This document shows, piece after piece, positions 56,470 to 64,000 of a stretch of DNA of 64,000 nucleotides. Made by a program: the position numbers and the translations under genes. Each line of letters starts with the position of its first letter. The stretch's first letter is position 1. The notes beneath the pieces were generated by a model. That model did not search any database. It was not told the DNA's origin and saw only the letters and a program-made list of their open reading frames with translations. This DNA is from an uncultured Rikenellaceae bacterium (GTDB taxonomy: Bacteria > Bacteroidota > Bacteroidia > Bacteroidales > Rikenellaceae), in NCBI GenBank assembly GCA_910577285.1, contig CAJTLO010000005.1, positions 63,282 through 127,281 on the forward strand, read 5' to 3'.

Positions 56470-58899
56470 CTATTTTTCGAGGGCGATCTCCAGCACCTGT
56501 TCGTTCGTGCGGACGAAGTGGAATTTCAGCCCCTTGATGTAGTCTTCCTGAATCTCTGCGATGTCCTTCTCGTTGTCTTCGCTGAGGATGATCTCTTCGA
56601 TACCGGCACGTTTGGCGGCGAGAATCTTCTCCTTGATACCGCCCACGGGCAGTACCCGTCCGCGGAGCGTCGTTTCGCCCGTCATGGCGATGCGGTCTTT
56701 CACCTTTCGTCCCGTGAAGGTCGACACCAGCGAGGTCATCATGGTGATGCCGGCGCTCGGACCGTCTTTCGGAATGGCTCCTTCGGGCACGTGGATGTTG
56801 ATGTCGAAGTTCTCGAACTTCTCCCGGTCGATGCCGAGTTCGGCATAGTGGGCCTTCGTCCATTCGAGGGCGATCGTCGCCGACTCCTTCATCACGTCGC
56901 CGAGGTTGCCCGTGAGGCTCAACTTGCCTTTGCCGGGGCTGAGGATCGATTCGATGTAGAGGATGTCGCCGCCGACCTCGGTCCATGCCAGGCCGGTGAC
57001 TACGCCCGTGATGCCGCTCACTTCGTACTTCTCGTTGCGGAATTTGGGCATGCCGAGTATCTTTTCCAGCTCCCCGGCCGCTATTTCGGGCGTATAGGTC
57101 TGTTCGAATCCGATCTCCTTGGCCCGGTGACGGGCTATCTTGGCGAGCATCTTGTCCAGTCCGCGCACACCCGCCTCACGGGTGTAGTCGGAGATGATCC
57201 GCTCCATCACCTCGCGCGATATGAGCAGGCTCTCCTCCGGTATGCCGTGTGCCTCGCGCTCCTTGGGGAGCAGGTGGCGCAGACCGATCTCGATCTTCTC
57301 TTCGAGCAGGTAGCCGGGGATGTTGATCATCTCCATGCGGTCGCGCAGGGCCGGGTGTACGTTCTGTATGTTGTTGGCCGTGGCGATGAAGAGCGTTTTG
57401 GAGAGGTCGTATTCCGTGTCGAGGTAGTTGTCGTGGAACGTGGTGTTCTGTTCCGGGTCGAGCACCTCCAGCAACGCCGACGACGGGTCGCCGTGGTTGC
57501 CCACGCCGATCTTGTCCACCTCGTCGAGGATGATGACCGGGTTGGAGGAGCCGCACCGTTTGATGGTCTGGATGATCCGCCCCGGCATCGCGCCGATGTA
57601 GGTGCGCCGATGGCCGCGGATCTCCGATTCGTCGTGCAGACCGCCCAGCGAGATGCGTCCGAATTTGCGGCCCAGCGCCTCGGCGACCGATTTGCCGAGC
57701 GACGTCTTCCCCACTCCGGGAGGGCCGTAGAGGCAGATGATCGGCGATTTGAGGTCGCCTTTGAGCTTGATGACGGCCAGGTGTTCCAGCAGTCGTTCCT
57801 TGACCTCGTCCAGGCCGAAATGGTCGTTGTCGAGCCTTTCGCGGGCGTGCTTGAGGTCGAGGTTGTCCTGCGTGCATTCGCCCCAGGGAAGCTCCAGCAT
57901 GAGCTCCAGGTAGTTCATCTGCACCGAGTACTCCGCCACGGCGGGGTTCAGCCGTTCGAGCTTGTTGAGCTCCTTGTTGAACAGCTCGCCGACCTCCTCG
58001 CTCCACTTCTTGGTTTTGGCCTCCTCGCGCATGCGGGCGATCTCGGCTTCGTCGTCGTTGCCGCCCAGCTCCTCCTGGATGGTGCGTATCTGCTGCTGGA
58101 GGTAGTACTCCTTCTGCTGCTGGTCTATGTCCTGTTTGACCTTGCTCTGGATCTTGTTCTTGAGCTCCACGAGCTGCTGTTCGCGCACGAGAATCTCCAG
58201 CAGGCGACGGGCGCGGGCCAGCAGCCCCGGCGCTTCGAGCAACCGTTGCCGGTCGGCATCCTCGAAATCGAGGTTGGAGCAGATGAAATTGATGATGCCC
58301 CGCTTGCTGTCGATGTTCTTGATGGCGAACGAAGCCTCCTTGGGAATGTTGGGCGAAACGCTGATGATGTTCAGCGCCACGTCCTTGATGGATTCCACGA
58401 GCGCTTCGAACTCGACGTTGCCGGCCGAAGGGGTCGAATCCTTCAGCGGCGTGACCGTGGCGGTGAAGTAGGGTTCGGAGGCGAGGTATTCGTTGATCTC
58501 GATCTTTTCCAGACCGTGCAGGATAACGGTCAGGTTGCCGTTGGGCATGTCCAGCGTTTTCAGGATTCGGGCGGCCGTACCGATGCGGTACATGTCGTCC
58601 GGAGCGGGCTGTTCTACGTCGGACTCCTTCTGGAGCACCGCACCCAGGATTCCCGTGCCGGCCTCCACGTCGCGGATCAGCTTCATGGATTTCTCCCGGC
58701 CTACCGTGATGGGGGTGATGGAGCCGGGAAACAGTACCGAGCTGCGCAACGAAAGGATGGGCAGCGATGCGGGGATCTGGTAGTTCTCCGAAAGTTCGTC
58801 TTCGCTTTCGGTTACTATCGGGATGACCTGGTTGTGTCCCTCCTGCAGGTCGGAGATGTCCGACAAAATGTCTATTTCTATCTTTTTCTTCTTACTCAT
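56470..58899 (-). CDS. lon: ATP-dependent Lon protease
   Basis: Lon degrades misfolded and regulatory proteins as a ring. The 809-residue protein has the N-terminal substrate domain (LPILSLRSSVLFPGSITPI near 46-64), a coiled region rich in Gln/Glu (QQQKEYYLQQQIRTIQEELG near 260-279), the AAA+ module with Walker A YGPPGVGKTSLG near 391-402 and Walker B PVIILDEVDKIG, and the protease domain with catalytic Ser715 in PKDGPSAGITM and Lys758 in VGGIKEKIL. The lysine-rich start MSKKKKIEIDIL is the only plausible one. It is divergent from valS with its own promoter. Confidence 0.98.
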   Translation of the reverse strand: MSKKKKIEIDILSDISDLQEGHNQVIPIVTESEDELSENYQIPASLPILSLRSSVLFPGSITPITVGREKSMKLIRDVEAGTGILGAVLQKESDVEQPAPDDMYRIGTAARILKTLDMPNGNLTVILHGLEKIEINEYLASEPYFTATVTPLKDSTPSAGNVEFEALVESIKDVALNIISVSPNIPKEASFAIKNIDSKRGIINFICSNLDFEDADRQRLLEAPGLLARARRLLEILVREQQLVELKNKIQSKVKQDIDQQQKEYYLQQQIRTIQEELGGNDDEAEIARMREEAKTKKWSEEVGELFNKELNKLERLNPAVAEYSVQMNYLELMLELPWGECTQDNLDLKHARERLDNDHFGLDEVKERLLEHLAVIKLKGDLKSPIICLYGPPGVGKTSLGKSVAEALGRKFGRISLGGLHDESEIRGHRRTYIGAMPGRIIQTIKRCGSSNPVIILDEVDKIGVGNHGDPSSALLEVLDPEQNTTFHDNYLDTEYDLSKTLFIATANNIQNVHPALRDRMEMINIPGYLLEEKIEIGLRHLLPKEREAHGIPEESLLISREVMERIISDYTREAGVRGLDKMLAKIARHRAKEIGFEQTYTPEIAAGELEKILGMPKFRNEKYEVSGITGVVTGLAWTEVGGDILYIESILSPGKGKLSLTGNLGDVMKESATIALEWTKAHYAELGIDREKFENFDINIHVPEGAIPKDGPSAGITMMTSLVSTFTGRKVKDRIAMTGETTLRGRVLPVGGIKEKILAAKRAGIEEIILSEDNEKDIAEIQEDYIKGLKFHFVRTNEQVLEIALEK

Positions 58900-58930
58900 T
58901 CTTAACGAAATCTTCTTTCGAATTCGGGCA

Positions 58931-58938
58931 CAAAGATA
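58931..58938 (-). promoter_or_regulatory. -7 box (TATCTTTG) of lon
   Basis: A perfect minus-strand TATCTTTG 32 nt before the lon ATG. No heat-shock-type element was recognised. Confidence 0.65.
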
Positions 58939-59028
58939 ACGAATCCTTTTCCCTAAATGTTATGTGTATCCCGAAAACGATCATTAGTTTATTAACACTT
59001 CCGGCGTCCGTCCGAACACCAAAATCAT

Positions 59029-59036
59029 TATCTTTG
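59029..59036 (+). promoter_or_regulatory. -7 box (TATCTTTG) of valS
   Basis: A perfect TAnnTTTG 38 nt before the valS ATG, back to back with the lon promoter in a 175-bp divergent gap. Confidence 0.65.
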
Positions 59037-59074
59037 CAATTCACTCATTTTGCAAACGGAAATATTCGTACACT

Positions 59075-61696
59075 ATGAAGATAGCAGACAAATACATCCC
59101 TCAGGAACTCGAAGGCAAGTGGTACGACTACTGGCTCGCGGGCGGGTACTTTCATTCGGAACCTGACAGCAGACCTTCTTATACAATAGTCATACCACCC
59201 CCGAACGTCACGGGGATGCTGCACATGGGACACATGCTCAACAACACCCTGCAGGATGTGCTTGTCCGCCGTGCCAGGATGAACGGAATGAACGCCTGCT
59301 GGGTACCGGGTACCGACCACGCCTCGATAGCCACCGAGGCCAAGGTGGTGGCCAGACTCCGGGAGCAGGGCATCGAGAAGTCGTCGCTCACGCGCGAGGA
59401 GTTCCTGCGCCATGCCTGGCAGTGGAAAGAGGAGCACGGAGGCATTATCCTCAAACAGCTCCGCCGGCTGGGGGCCTCGTGCGACTGGGACCGTACGGCC
59501 TTCACCATGGACGAGGTGCGTTCCCGGAGCGTGATCCGCGTCTTCGTGGACCTTTACAACAAGGGGCTGATCTACCGCGGGGTACGGATGGTGAACTGGG
59601 ACCCCGCCGCCCGGACGGCCCTTTCGGACGAGGAGGTGGTGTTCACCGAAACCCACGGCAAGCTCTACTACCTGCGCTACATGCTGGAGGAGGGCGAGGG
59701 GTACCTGACGGTGGCCACGACCCGGCCGGAGACGATACTCGGCGACGTGGCCCTCTGCGTCAACCCCAACGATCCCCGTTACAAGGGCGTGGTAGGGCAT
59801 GCGGTGCGGGTGCCGATCGTGGGCAGGTCCATTCCCGTGATTGCGGACGATTATGTGGATACGGAGTTCGGAACGGGCGTGCTGAAAGTGACTCCGGCTC
59901 ACGATGTGAACGACTACGTGATAGGCGAAAAATACAACCTCGAGGTCATCGATATCTTCAATCCGGACGGTACGGTGAACGGCAAGGTGGGCCTTTACGA
60001 AGGCATGGACCGTTTTGCGCTGCGCGAACGGATCGAGAAGGATCTGGACGAAGCCGGTCTGCTCGAGAAGACGGAAGCCTATACCAACAATGTCGGTTTC
60101 TCGGAGCGTACGCACGTGCCCATCGAACCGAAGCTCTCCATGCAGTGGTTCCTGAAGATGGACAAGCTGGCGGTTCCGGCGCTCGATGCCGTCATGGACG
60201 ACATCATCCGTTTCGTGCCCTCCAAGTTCCGGAACACCTACCGGCACTGGATGGAGAACATCAAGGACTGGTGCATTTCGCGTCAGCTCTGGTGGGGACA
60301 CCGCATTCCTGCATGGTATCTTCCCGAGGGGGGATACGTGGTGGCCGAAACGGCGGAGGAGGCGTTGGAGCTTGCCCGCCGCAAGAGCGGCGCCGAGCTG
60401 CAGCTCGCCGACCTGCGGCAGGACGACGACGTGCTGGATACGTGGTTCAGCTCGTGGCTGTGGCCCATTGCGCTCTTCGACGGTATCATGAATCCCGGTA
60501 ATCCGGAGATACGCTACTACTATCCGACCAACGATCTGGTGACGGCACCCGACATCATCTTCTTCTGGGTGGCACGCATGATTATGGCCGGTTACGAATA
60601 CATGCAGGAGAAGCCTTTCGGAAGTGTCTATTTCACGGGCCTGGTGCGTGATAAGCTGGGGCGCAAGATGAGCAAGTCGCTCGGCAACTCGCCCGATCCG
60701 CTCGACCTGATCGACCGTTACGGTGCCGACGGGGTCCGTGTGGCCATGCTGCTCTGCTCGACGGCGGGCAACGACATCATGTTCGACGAAGGGATGTGCG
60801 AGCAGGGGCGCAACTTCGGAAACAAGATATGGAACGCTTTCCGGCTGGTAAGTTCGTGGAGCGTGGACGAAGGGGCCAAACAGCCCGAAAGCAGCCGTCT
60901 GGCAGTGGAGTGGTTCGCCAACCTGCTCGACAGGAGCCTGGCCGGCATCGAGGCCGATTTTGCGGCATACCGCATCTCCGACGCGTTCATGAAACTTTAC
61001 CGGCTGTTCTGGGACGAGTTCTCCGGTTGGTATCTGGAGATGGTGAAACCTGCCTACGGTGCCCCCGTGGACGGTACGACCTTCGCACAGACCCGCGGTT
61101 TCTTCGACAAGCTGTTGCGCATGCTCCATCCCTTCATGCCTTTCGTGACGGAGGAGTTGTGGCAGCACCTCGCTCCGAGGTCGGAGGGGCAGAGCATTAT
61201 GGTGAGCGACATGCCGCGTGCGGCCGCATGGGACGACGCCCTGCTGGCTCGTTTCGAATGGGTGAAAGAGTGCGTGACGGCGGTGCGCAACATCCGTCAG
61301 CAACAGAATATTCCCAACAAGGAGGCCCTTGCGCTGAAGGTGATCCGCGACGGAAACTACCATGAGGAGTATGATCCGCTGTTGGCGAAGATGGCGAACC
61401 TGTCGGGTGTGGAGTGCGTGAGCGAGAAGAATCCGGCAGCACCTTCGTTCATCGTCAAGACCACGGAGTATTTCGTGCCGCTCGACGGCATGGTGGATGT
61501 GGAGGCCGAGTTGCGCAAGCTGGCCGACGAGGTGACCTATCTGGAGGGATTCCTCGCTTCGGTGATGAAGAAGCTCTCCAACGAACGCTTCGTGAGCGGG
61601 GCCCCGCAGAAGGTGGTGGAGACCGAGTATGCCAAGAAGAACGACGCCGAGGCGAAGATCAAGGCGTTGCGCGAACGCATGGCGGCCCTGAAATAA
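59075..61696 (+). CDS. valS: Valyl-tRNA synthetase
   Basis: ValRS charges tRNA-Val and edits mischarged threonine. The 873-residue protein opens KIADKYIPQELEGKWYDYW and has PPPNVTGMLHMGHMLNN with the HIGH-type HMGH at 50-53, the editing domain with TTRPETILGDVA, and the KMSKS loop GRKMSKSLGNSPDP with Lys near 531. The C-terminus carries the ValRS coiled coil, with EAELRKLADEVTYLEGFLAS near 809-828. Length is typical. A plausible neighbour in transcription is mgsA, 114 bp downstream. Confidence 0.98.
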   Translation: MKIADKYIPQELEGKWYDYWLAGGYFHSEPDSRPSYTIVIPPPNVTGMLHMGHMLNNTLQDVLVRRARMNGMNACWVPGTDHASIATEAKVVARLREQGIEKSSLTREEFLRHAWQWKEEHGGIILKQLRRLGASCDWDRTAFTMDEVRSRSVIRVFVDLYNKGLIYRGVRMVNWDPAARTALSDEEVVFTETHGKLYYLRYMLEEGEGYLTVATTRPETILGDVALCVNPNDPRYKGVVGHAVRVPIVGRSIPVIADDYVDTEFGTGVLKVTPAHDVNDYVIGEKYNLEVIDIFNPDGTVNGKVGLYEGMDRFALRERIEKDLDEAGLLEKTEAYTNNVGFSERTHVPIEPKLSMQWFLKMDKLAVPALDAVMDDIIRFVPSKFRNTYRHWMENIKDWCISRQLWWGHRIPAWYLPEGGYVVAETAEEALELARRKSGAELQLADLRQDDDVLDTWFSSWLWPIALFDGIMNPGNPEIRYYYPTNDLVTAPDIIFFWVARMIMAGYEYMQEKPFGSVYFTGLVRDKLGRKMSKSLGNSPDPLDLIDRYGADGVRVAMLLCSTAGNDIMFDEGMCEQGRNFGNKIWNAFRLVSSWSVDEGAKQPESSRLAVEWFANLLDRSLAGIEADFAAYRISDAFMKLYRLFWDEFSGWYLEMVKPAYGAPVDGTTFAQTRGFFDKLLRMLHPFMPFVTEELWQHLAPRSEGQSIMVSDMPRAAAWDDALLARFEWVKECVTAVRNIRQQQNIPNKEALALKVIRDGNYHEEYDPLLAKMANLSGVECVSEKNPAAPSFIVKTTEYFVPLDGMVDVEAELRKLADEVTYLEGFLASVMKKLSNERFVSGAPQKVVETEYAKKNDAEAKIKALRERMAALK

Positions 61697-61810
61697 GAGG
61701 GCGGGACGGTGTTCCGTCGGGGTGGGATGCGCCCGCTCCCGGCGCCCGTGTCCGCAGCGGATTGCCTGTTGCCGCAAACGACAGGAAGTGTAATATCATA
61801 TACGAAACGT

Positions 61811-62278
61811 ATGGAAAGAAGGAAGACGATTGCGCTGGTGGCGCACGACAATATGAAACCCGATCTGGTGGAGTGGGTGGACGGGCACCGCGAATCGCTG
61901 CTCTGCCACAGCCTGGTGTGTACGGGAACGACGGGAAAGATGATTTCCAAGGTGTTGATAGGCGAGAAGGGCGACGGCAAGTGCCGGCTCGACGTGCGGT
62001 TGCTGAAGTCGGGACCTCTCGGCGGCGACCAGCAGTTGGGCGCCATGATTGCCGAGGGCGGCATCGATGCCCTGATCTTTTTCTGGGACCCGATGGAGGC
62101 CCAGCCGCACGACGTGGATGTGAAGGCGTTGCTGCGCCTGGCCACGCTCTATAATGTTCCCACGGCGGTGAATCGTTCCACAGCCGATTTCATGCTCTCT
62201 TCGCCGTTGTTTGACGGGGATTACGAACCGATGGTAAAGGATTACCGCAGTTACGTGGAGCGCAGCCTGGACCGGTAG
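61811..62278 (+). CDS. mgsA: Methylglyoxal synthase
   Basis: MgsA converts dihydroxyacetone phosphate to methylglyoxal and phosphate, a bypass that relieves sugar-phosphate stress. The 155-residue protein has the full family pattern: IALVAHDNMKPDLVEWV near 7-23, VCTGTTGKMISK near 36-47 for phosphate binding, KSGPLGGDQQLGAMIAEGGID with the catalytic Asp, FFWDPMEAQPHDVDVKALLR, and YNVPTAVNRSTADFML. The start MERRKTIALV was chosen by family length. A strong terminator follows at 62332. Confidence 0.97.
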   Translation: MERRKTIALVAHDNMKPDLVEWVDGHRESLLCHSLVCTGTTGKMISKVLIGEKGDGKCRLDVRLLKSGPLGGDQQLGAMIAEGGIDALIFFWDPMEAQPHDVDVKALLRLATLYNVPTAVNRSTADFMLSSPLFDGDYEPMVKDYRSYVERSLDR

Positions 62279-62331
62279 GGATCGGGACGGTATGTCGTCT
62301 CGGGGGAGAGGTTTCTTTCCCGGGCGGTTCT

Positions 62332-62364
62332 ATCCCGTTCTGCAATTTGCAGAACGGGATTTTT
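62332..62364 (+). terminator. Terminator of mgsA
   Basis: 14-bp perfect arms (62332-62345 and 62347-62360) followed by a run of five T (62360-62364). Confidence 0.9.
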
Positions 62365-62476
62365 GCTGGTTGCAAGAGGCGGGAAGAGCCTGGCGGCGAG
62401 GGCGGCGGACGGAGGAGCGTGTCGGCTTTGTCGGGAGCGTGTCGGCTTGTTGAAAAGATATAGAGGAAGTGTGCGT

Positions 62477-63325
62477 ATGAGAAACGGGATTCGGAGAGGC
62501 GGCGGGGTGGGCGCCGTATGTGCGGCGCTGCTGCTGTGTGCGGCATGCGGCGGAGGAAACGGTGTGCCGTGGTACCTCGACGAACCGCGGTTGCAGGCCG
62601 ATTATCTGCGGGCCGTGGCGGATGCCGCCCGTCTGGATGCGTCGGAGGTGTGCCGCGACCTGCCCTGTATCACCTCGCCGGGCGAGGATTCCCGCCTGCG
62701 GTGGGTCGGGCGCGACGGTTGCGACCGTGTCCTCGTGTGCTGCATGACGGAGAGCGGATACGACGGGGAATGGGTGCCGGAGCGGGTGTTCGCCACCGGA
62801 GCGTATGCCTTGTGGGTGGTCCTGCCCTATGAGCTGGAAGAGCGTGTGGGGGCGATGCCGCGCATGACCGATTCGCTGGAATGCCGGATGCGGATGTTGC
62901 AGTTGCTCGGCCTTCCGCCTCACAGCCCTTACGACCGGCTCCTCTTTTTCTATGCCGACCGGGCTGCCTTGCTGAGACCTTGTCCGGACCCGGCGGTGGA
63001 GAGCTGTCGTACGCCCCATGTGTTTCCGTGCGAGGTCGCAGCCTCTTATCGGGAGTGGTTCGAGGAGCGGATGGCAATCTCTTATGGCGGTGACACCCCG
63101 TATCCGTGGACCCGCCTCGGATATACCTACGATTGGCATCGCGATGCGGAGCGGAAGCGTGGATTGGGAGAGTTTCTCGTCCCGGCCGGGACCTCGGTCA
63201 TCGCCTCCGGCACGGTCACCGTCTGGCGGTGGTGTCGCGGGTTGACGGCGGCCGATGGCGGAATCGGGGGTGGATGCGACCTTCCCCGGCCGGATGGCAG
63301 GGGGAGAGTTCCGGTGCGGCCGTAG
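62477..63325 (+). CDS. Lipoprotein of unknown function with a conserved WTRLGYTYDW motif
   Basis: The 282-residue protein starting MRNGIRRGGGV has a signal sequence ending LLLCAAC (lipobox). A longer frame from 62363 adds only unlikely sequence. The middle has MLQLLGLPPHSPYDRLLFFY near 152-171 and LLRPCPDPAVES near 177-188. The C-terminal part has YPWTRLGYTYDWHRD near 213-227 followed by GLGEFLVPAGTSV. I associate this WTRLGYTYDW-GLxEF pattern with a family of uncharacterised Bacteroidota envelope proteins but cannot give a function. The last 30 residues (from about RGLTAADGG) look non-coding, so the natural stop may have been lost by a small mutation. Confidence 0.75.
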   Translation: MRNGIRRGGGVGAVCAALLLCAACGGGNGVPWYLDEPRLQADYLRAVADAARLDASEVCRDLPCITSPGEDSRLRWVGRDGCDRVLVCCMTESGYDGEWVPERVFATGAYALWVVLPYELEERVGAMPRMTDSLECRMRMLQLLGLPPHSPYDRLLFFYADRAALLRPCPDPAVESCRTPHVFPCEVAASYREWFEERMAISYGGDTPYPWTRLGYTYDWHRDAERKRGLGEFLVPAGTSVIASGTVTVWRWCRGLTAADGGIGGGCDLPRPDGRGRVPVRP

Positions 63326-63501
63326 TTTGCCGGGTGGGATGCCGTCGCAGGAGCGCTTCGCGATGCGAGAGGCGGCGAGAGACGTGGCTGTCCCTCGGCT
63401 GCGGGTTTGTTGCCGGGGCCGGTCGGTTTCCGGGAGGTTGCCTGTCGTTTTCGTGTCGGTCGGAATTCCGGTACCTTTCTCCCTGCGGTTTGCGGAACAA
63501 T

Positions 63502-63533
63502 AAAAAAGAGGCTGTCCCGTGGGGACAGCCTCT
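63502..63533 (-). terminator. Terminator of gdhA
   Basis: 12-bp perfect arms (63507-63518 and 63522-63533) with a 3-nt loop, followed on the minus strand by six T (63507-63502). Confidence 0.92.
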
Positions 63534-63553
63534 CGTTTTCAGGCGGGTATGGA

Positions 63554-64000
63554 TTAGATGATACCCTGCTCGAGCATAGCCTGGGCAACTTTCATGAAGC
63601 CGGCGATGTTCGCACCCTTCACGTAGTTGATGTAGCCGTCGGCCTGCTTGCCGTATTCAACGCAAGCCTCGTGGATGCTCTCCATGATGGTGTGGAGCCT
63701 TTCGTCCACTTCCTTGCCCGACCAGGAGAGGTGCATGCAGTTCTGCGTCATTTCGAGGCCCGAGGTAGCTACGCCACCGGCGTTGACAGCCTTGCCCGGA
63801 GCGAAGAGGATGCCGGCCTTCTGGAAAGCGTGGATAGCTTCCGGAGTACATCCCATGTTGGAAACCTCGGCGCAGCACCAGGTGCCGTTCTTGAGCAGTT
63901 CGGCAGCGTCGTCGCCGTTGAGCTCGTTCTGGAATGCGCAGGGGAGAGCGATGTCGCACTTCACGCTCCAAGCCTTCTTGCCGGGGGTGAAGGTAGCGTC
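63554..64000 (-). CDS. gdhA: Glutamate dehydrogenase, C-terminal part (cut by window edge)
   Basis: The last 148 residues of a hexameric glutamate dehydrogenase, which aminates 2-oxoglutarate to glutamate with NAD(P)H. Visible parts are CDIALPCAFQNELNGDDA, CAEVSNMGCTPEAIHAFQKA, LFAPGKAVNAGGVATSGLEM and the end GYINYVKGANIAGFMKVAQA. These correspond to the cofactor-domain end of the roughly 445-residue NADP-type enzyme of Bacteroidota. The frame stays open to the last base, so the start lies beyond 64000. Cofactor choice cannot be read from this fragment. Confidence 0.95.
   Translation of the reverse strand, partial: DATFTPGKKAWSVKCDIALPCAFQNELNGDDAAELLKNGTWCCAEVSNMGCTPEAIHAFQKAGILFAPGKAVNAGGVATSGLEMTQNCMHLSWSGKEVDERLHTIMESIHEACVEYGKQADGYINYVKGANIAGFMKVAQAMLEQGII

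Noticed and set aside
55993..58905. 970-codon plus-strand frame
   Set aside because: Antisense to lon and continues through its terminator; the lon frame carries all catalytic motifs.
59045..61777. 910-codon minus-strand open frame
   Set aside because: Antisense shadow of valS; no domain recognised.

Overview
The window looks like a chromosomal segment of a GC-rich Bacteroidota, most likely a Bacteroidales of the Rikenellaceae/Alistipes type. That placement is inferred from gene content and promoter style, because there is no rRNA to settle it. Supporting signs are the Bacteroidota -7 box TAnnTTTG (often with TTTG about 20 nt upstream), the lack of strong Shine-Dalgarno sites, BACON-domain lipoproteins, a DUF2723/GT117 protein, pyruvate:ferredoxin oxidoreductase, a split M16 protease pair and M13 peptidase lipoproteins. 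High GC leaves long open frames opposite almost every gene; these are treated as shadows.

Layout. 1-2.6 kb: heptamer tandem repeat, a three-module lipoprotein and a YqaA membrane protein. 2.7-7 kb: class 3 aldehyde dehydrogenase and a two-subunit M16 peptidase. 7.3-10.3 kb: first pair of secreted lipoproteins (beta-propeller-like plus BACON). 10.7-12 kb: thyA-folA. 12.2-17.2 kb: a five-gene operon related to heterodisulfide reductase (HdrC, HdrB, HdrA, HdrC, membrane HdrDE-like). 17.6 kb: initiator tRNA-fMet as its own transcription unit. 17.9-20.3 kb: a YiiX-like hydrolase broken by an in-frame amber codon, a family 2 glycosyltransferase and a small outer-membrane-type protein. 20.5-24 kb: nifJ. 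24.4-28.7 kb: second propeller/BACON pair followed by a truncated, frameshifted BACON copy. 28.8-36.9 kb: M13 peptidase and the cell-shape operon mreB-mreC-mreD-mrdA-rodA. 37.6-38.9 kb: pgi. 39.2-41.9 kb: lower-GC accessory patch with a membrane protein, an XRE regulator, the decayed end of a tyrosine recombinase, dinD and a phage-type repressor. 42-43.5 kb: third propeller lipoprotein, frameshifted. 44-64 kb: housekeeping genes (ppdK, an EEP-family phosphohydrolase, mnmA, GT117, cysS, MATE transporter, lon, valS, mgsA, an unknown lipoprotein, and the 3' part of gdhA cut by the window edge).

How the genes work together. The mre-mrdA-rodA cluster builds the elongation machinery for peptidoglycan. 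thyA-folA is a dTMP/tetrahydrofolate cycle joined by a 4-bp overlap. nifJ, ppdK, pgi, mgsA and gdhA fit a fermentative anaerobe with PEP/pyruvate interconversion. The Hdr-like operon is probably a membrane-attached iron-sulfur/flavin electron-transfer complex of unknown substrate. The lipoprotein pairs form a paralogous cell-envelope family that is visibly duplicating and decaying inside this window.

The items most worth a second look are the Hdr-like operon (one CCG domain of its HdrB has lost part of its cluster ligands), the decaying lipoprotein family, the integrase remnant beside dinD, the amber-interrupted hydrolase, and an inverted copy of about 50 bp of lon placed just downstream of lon.
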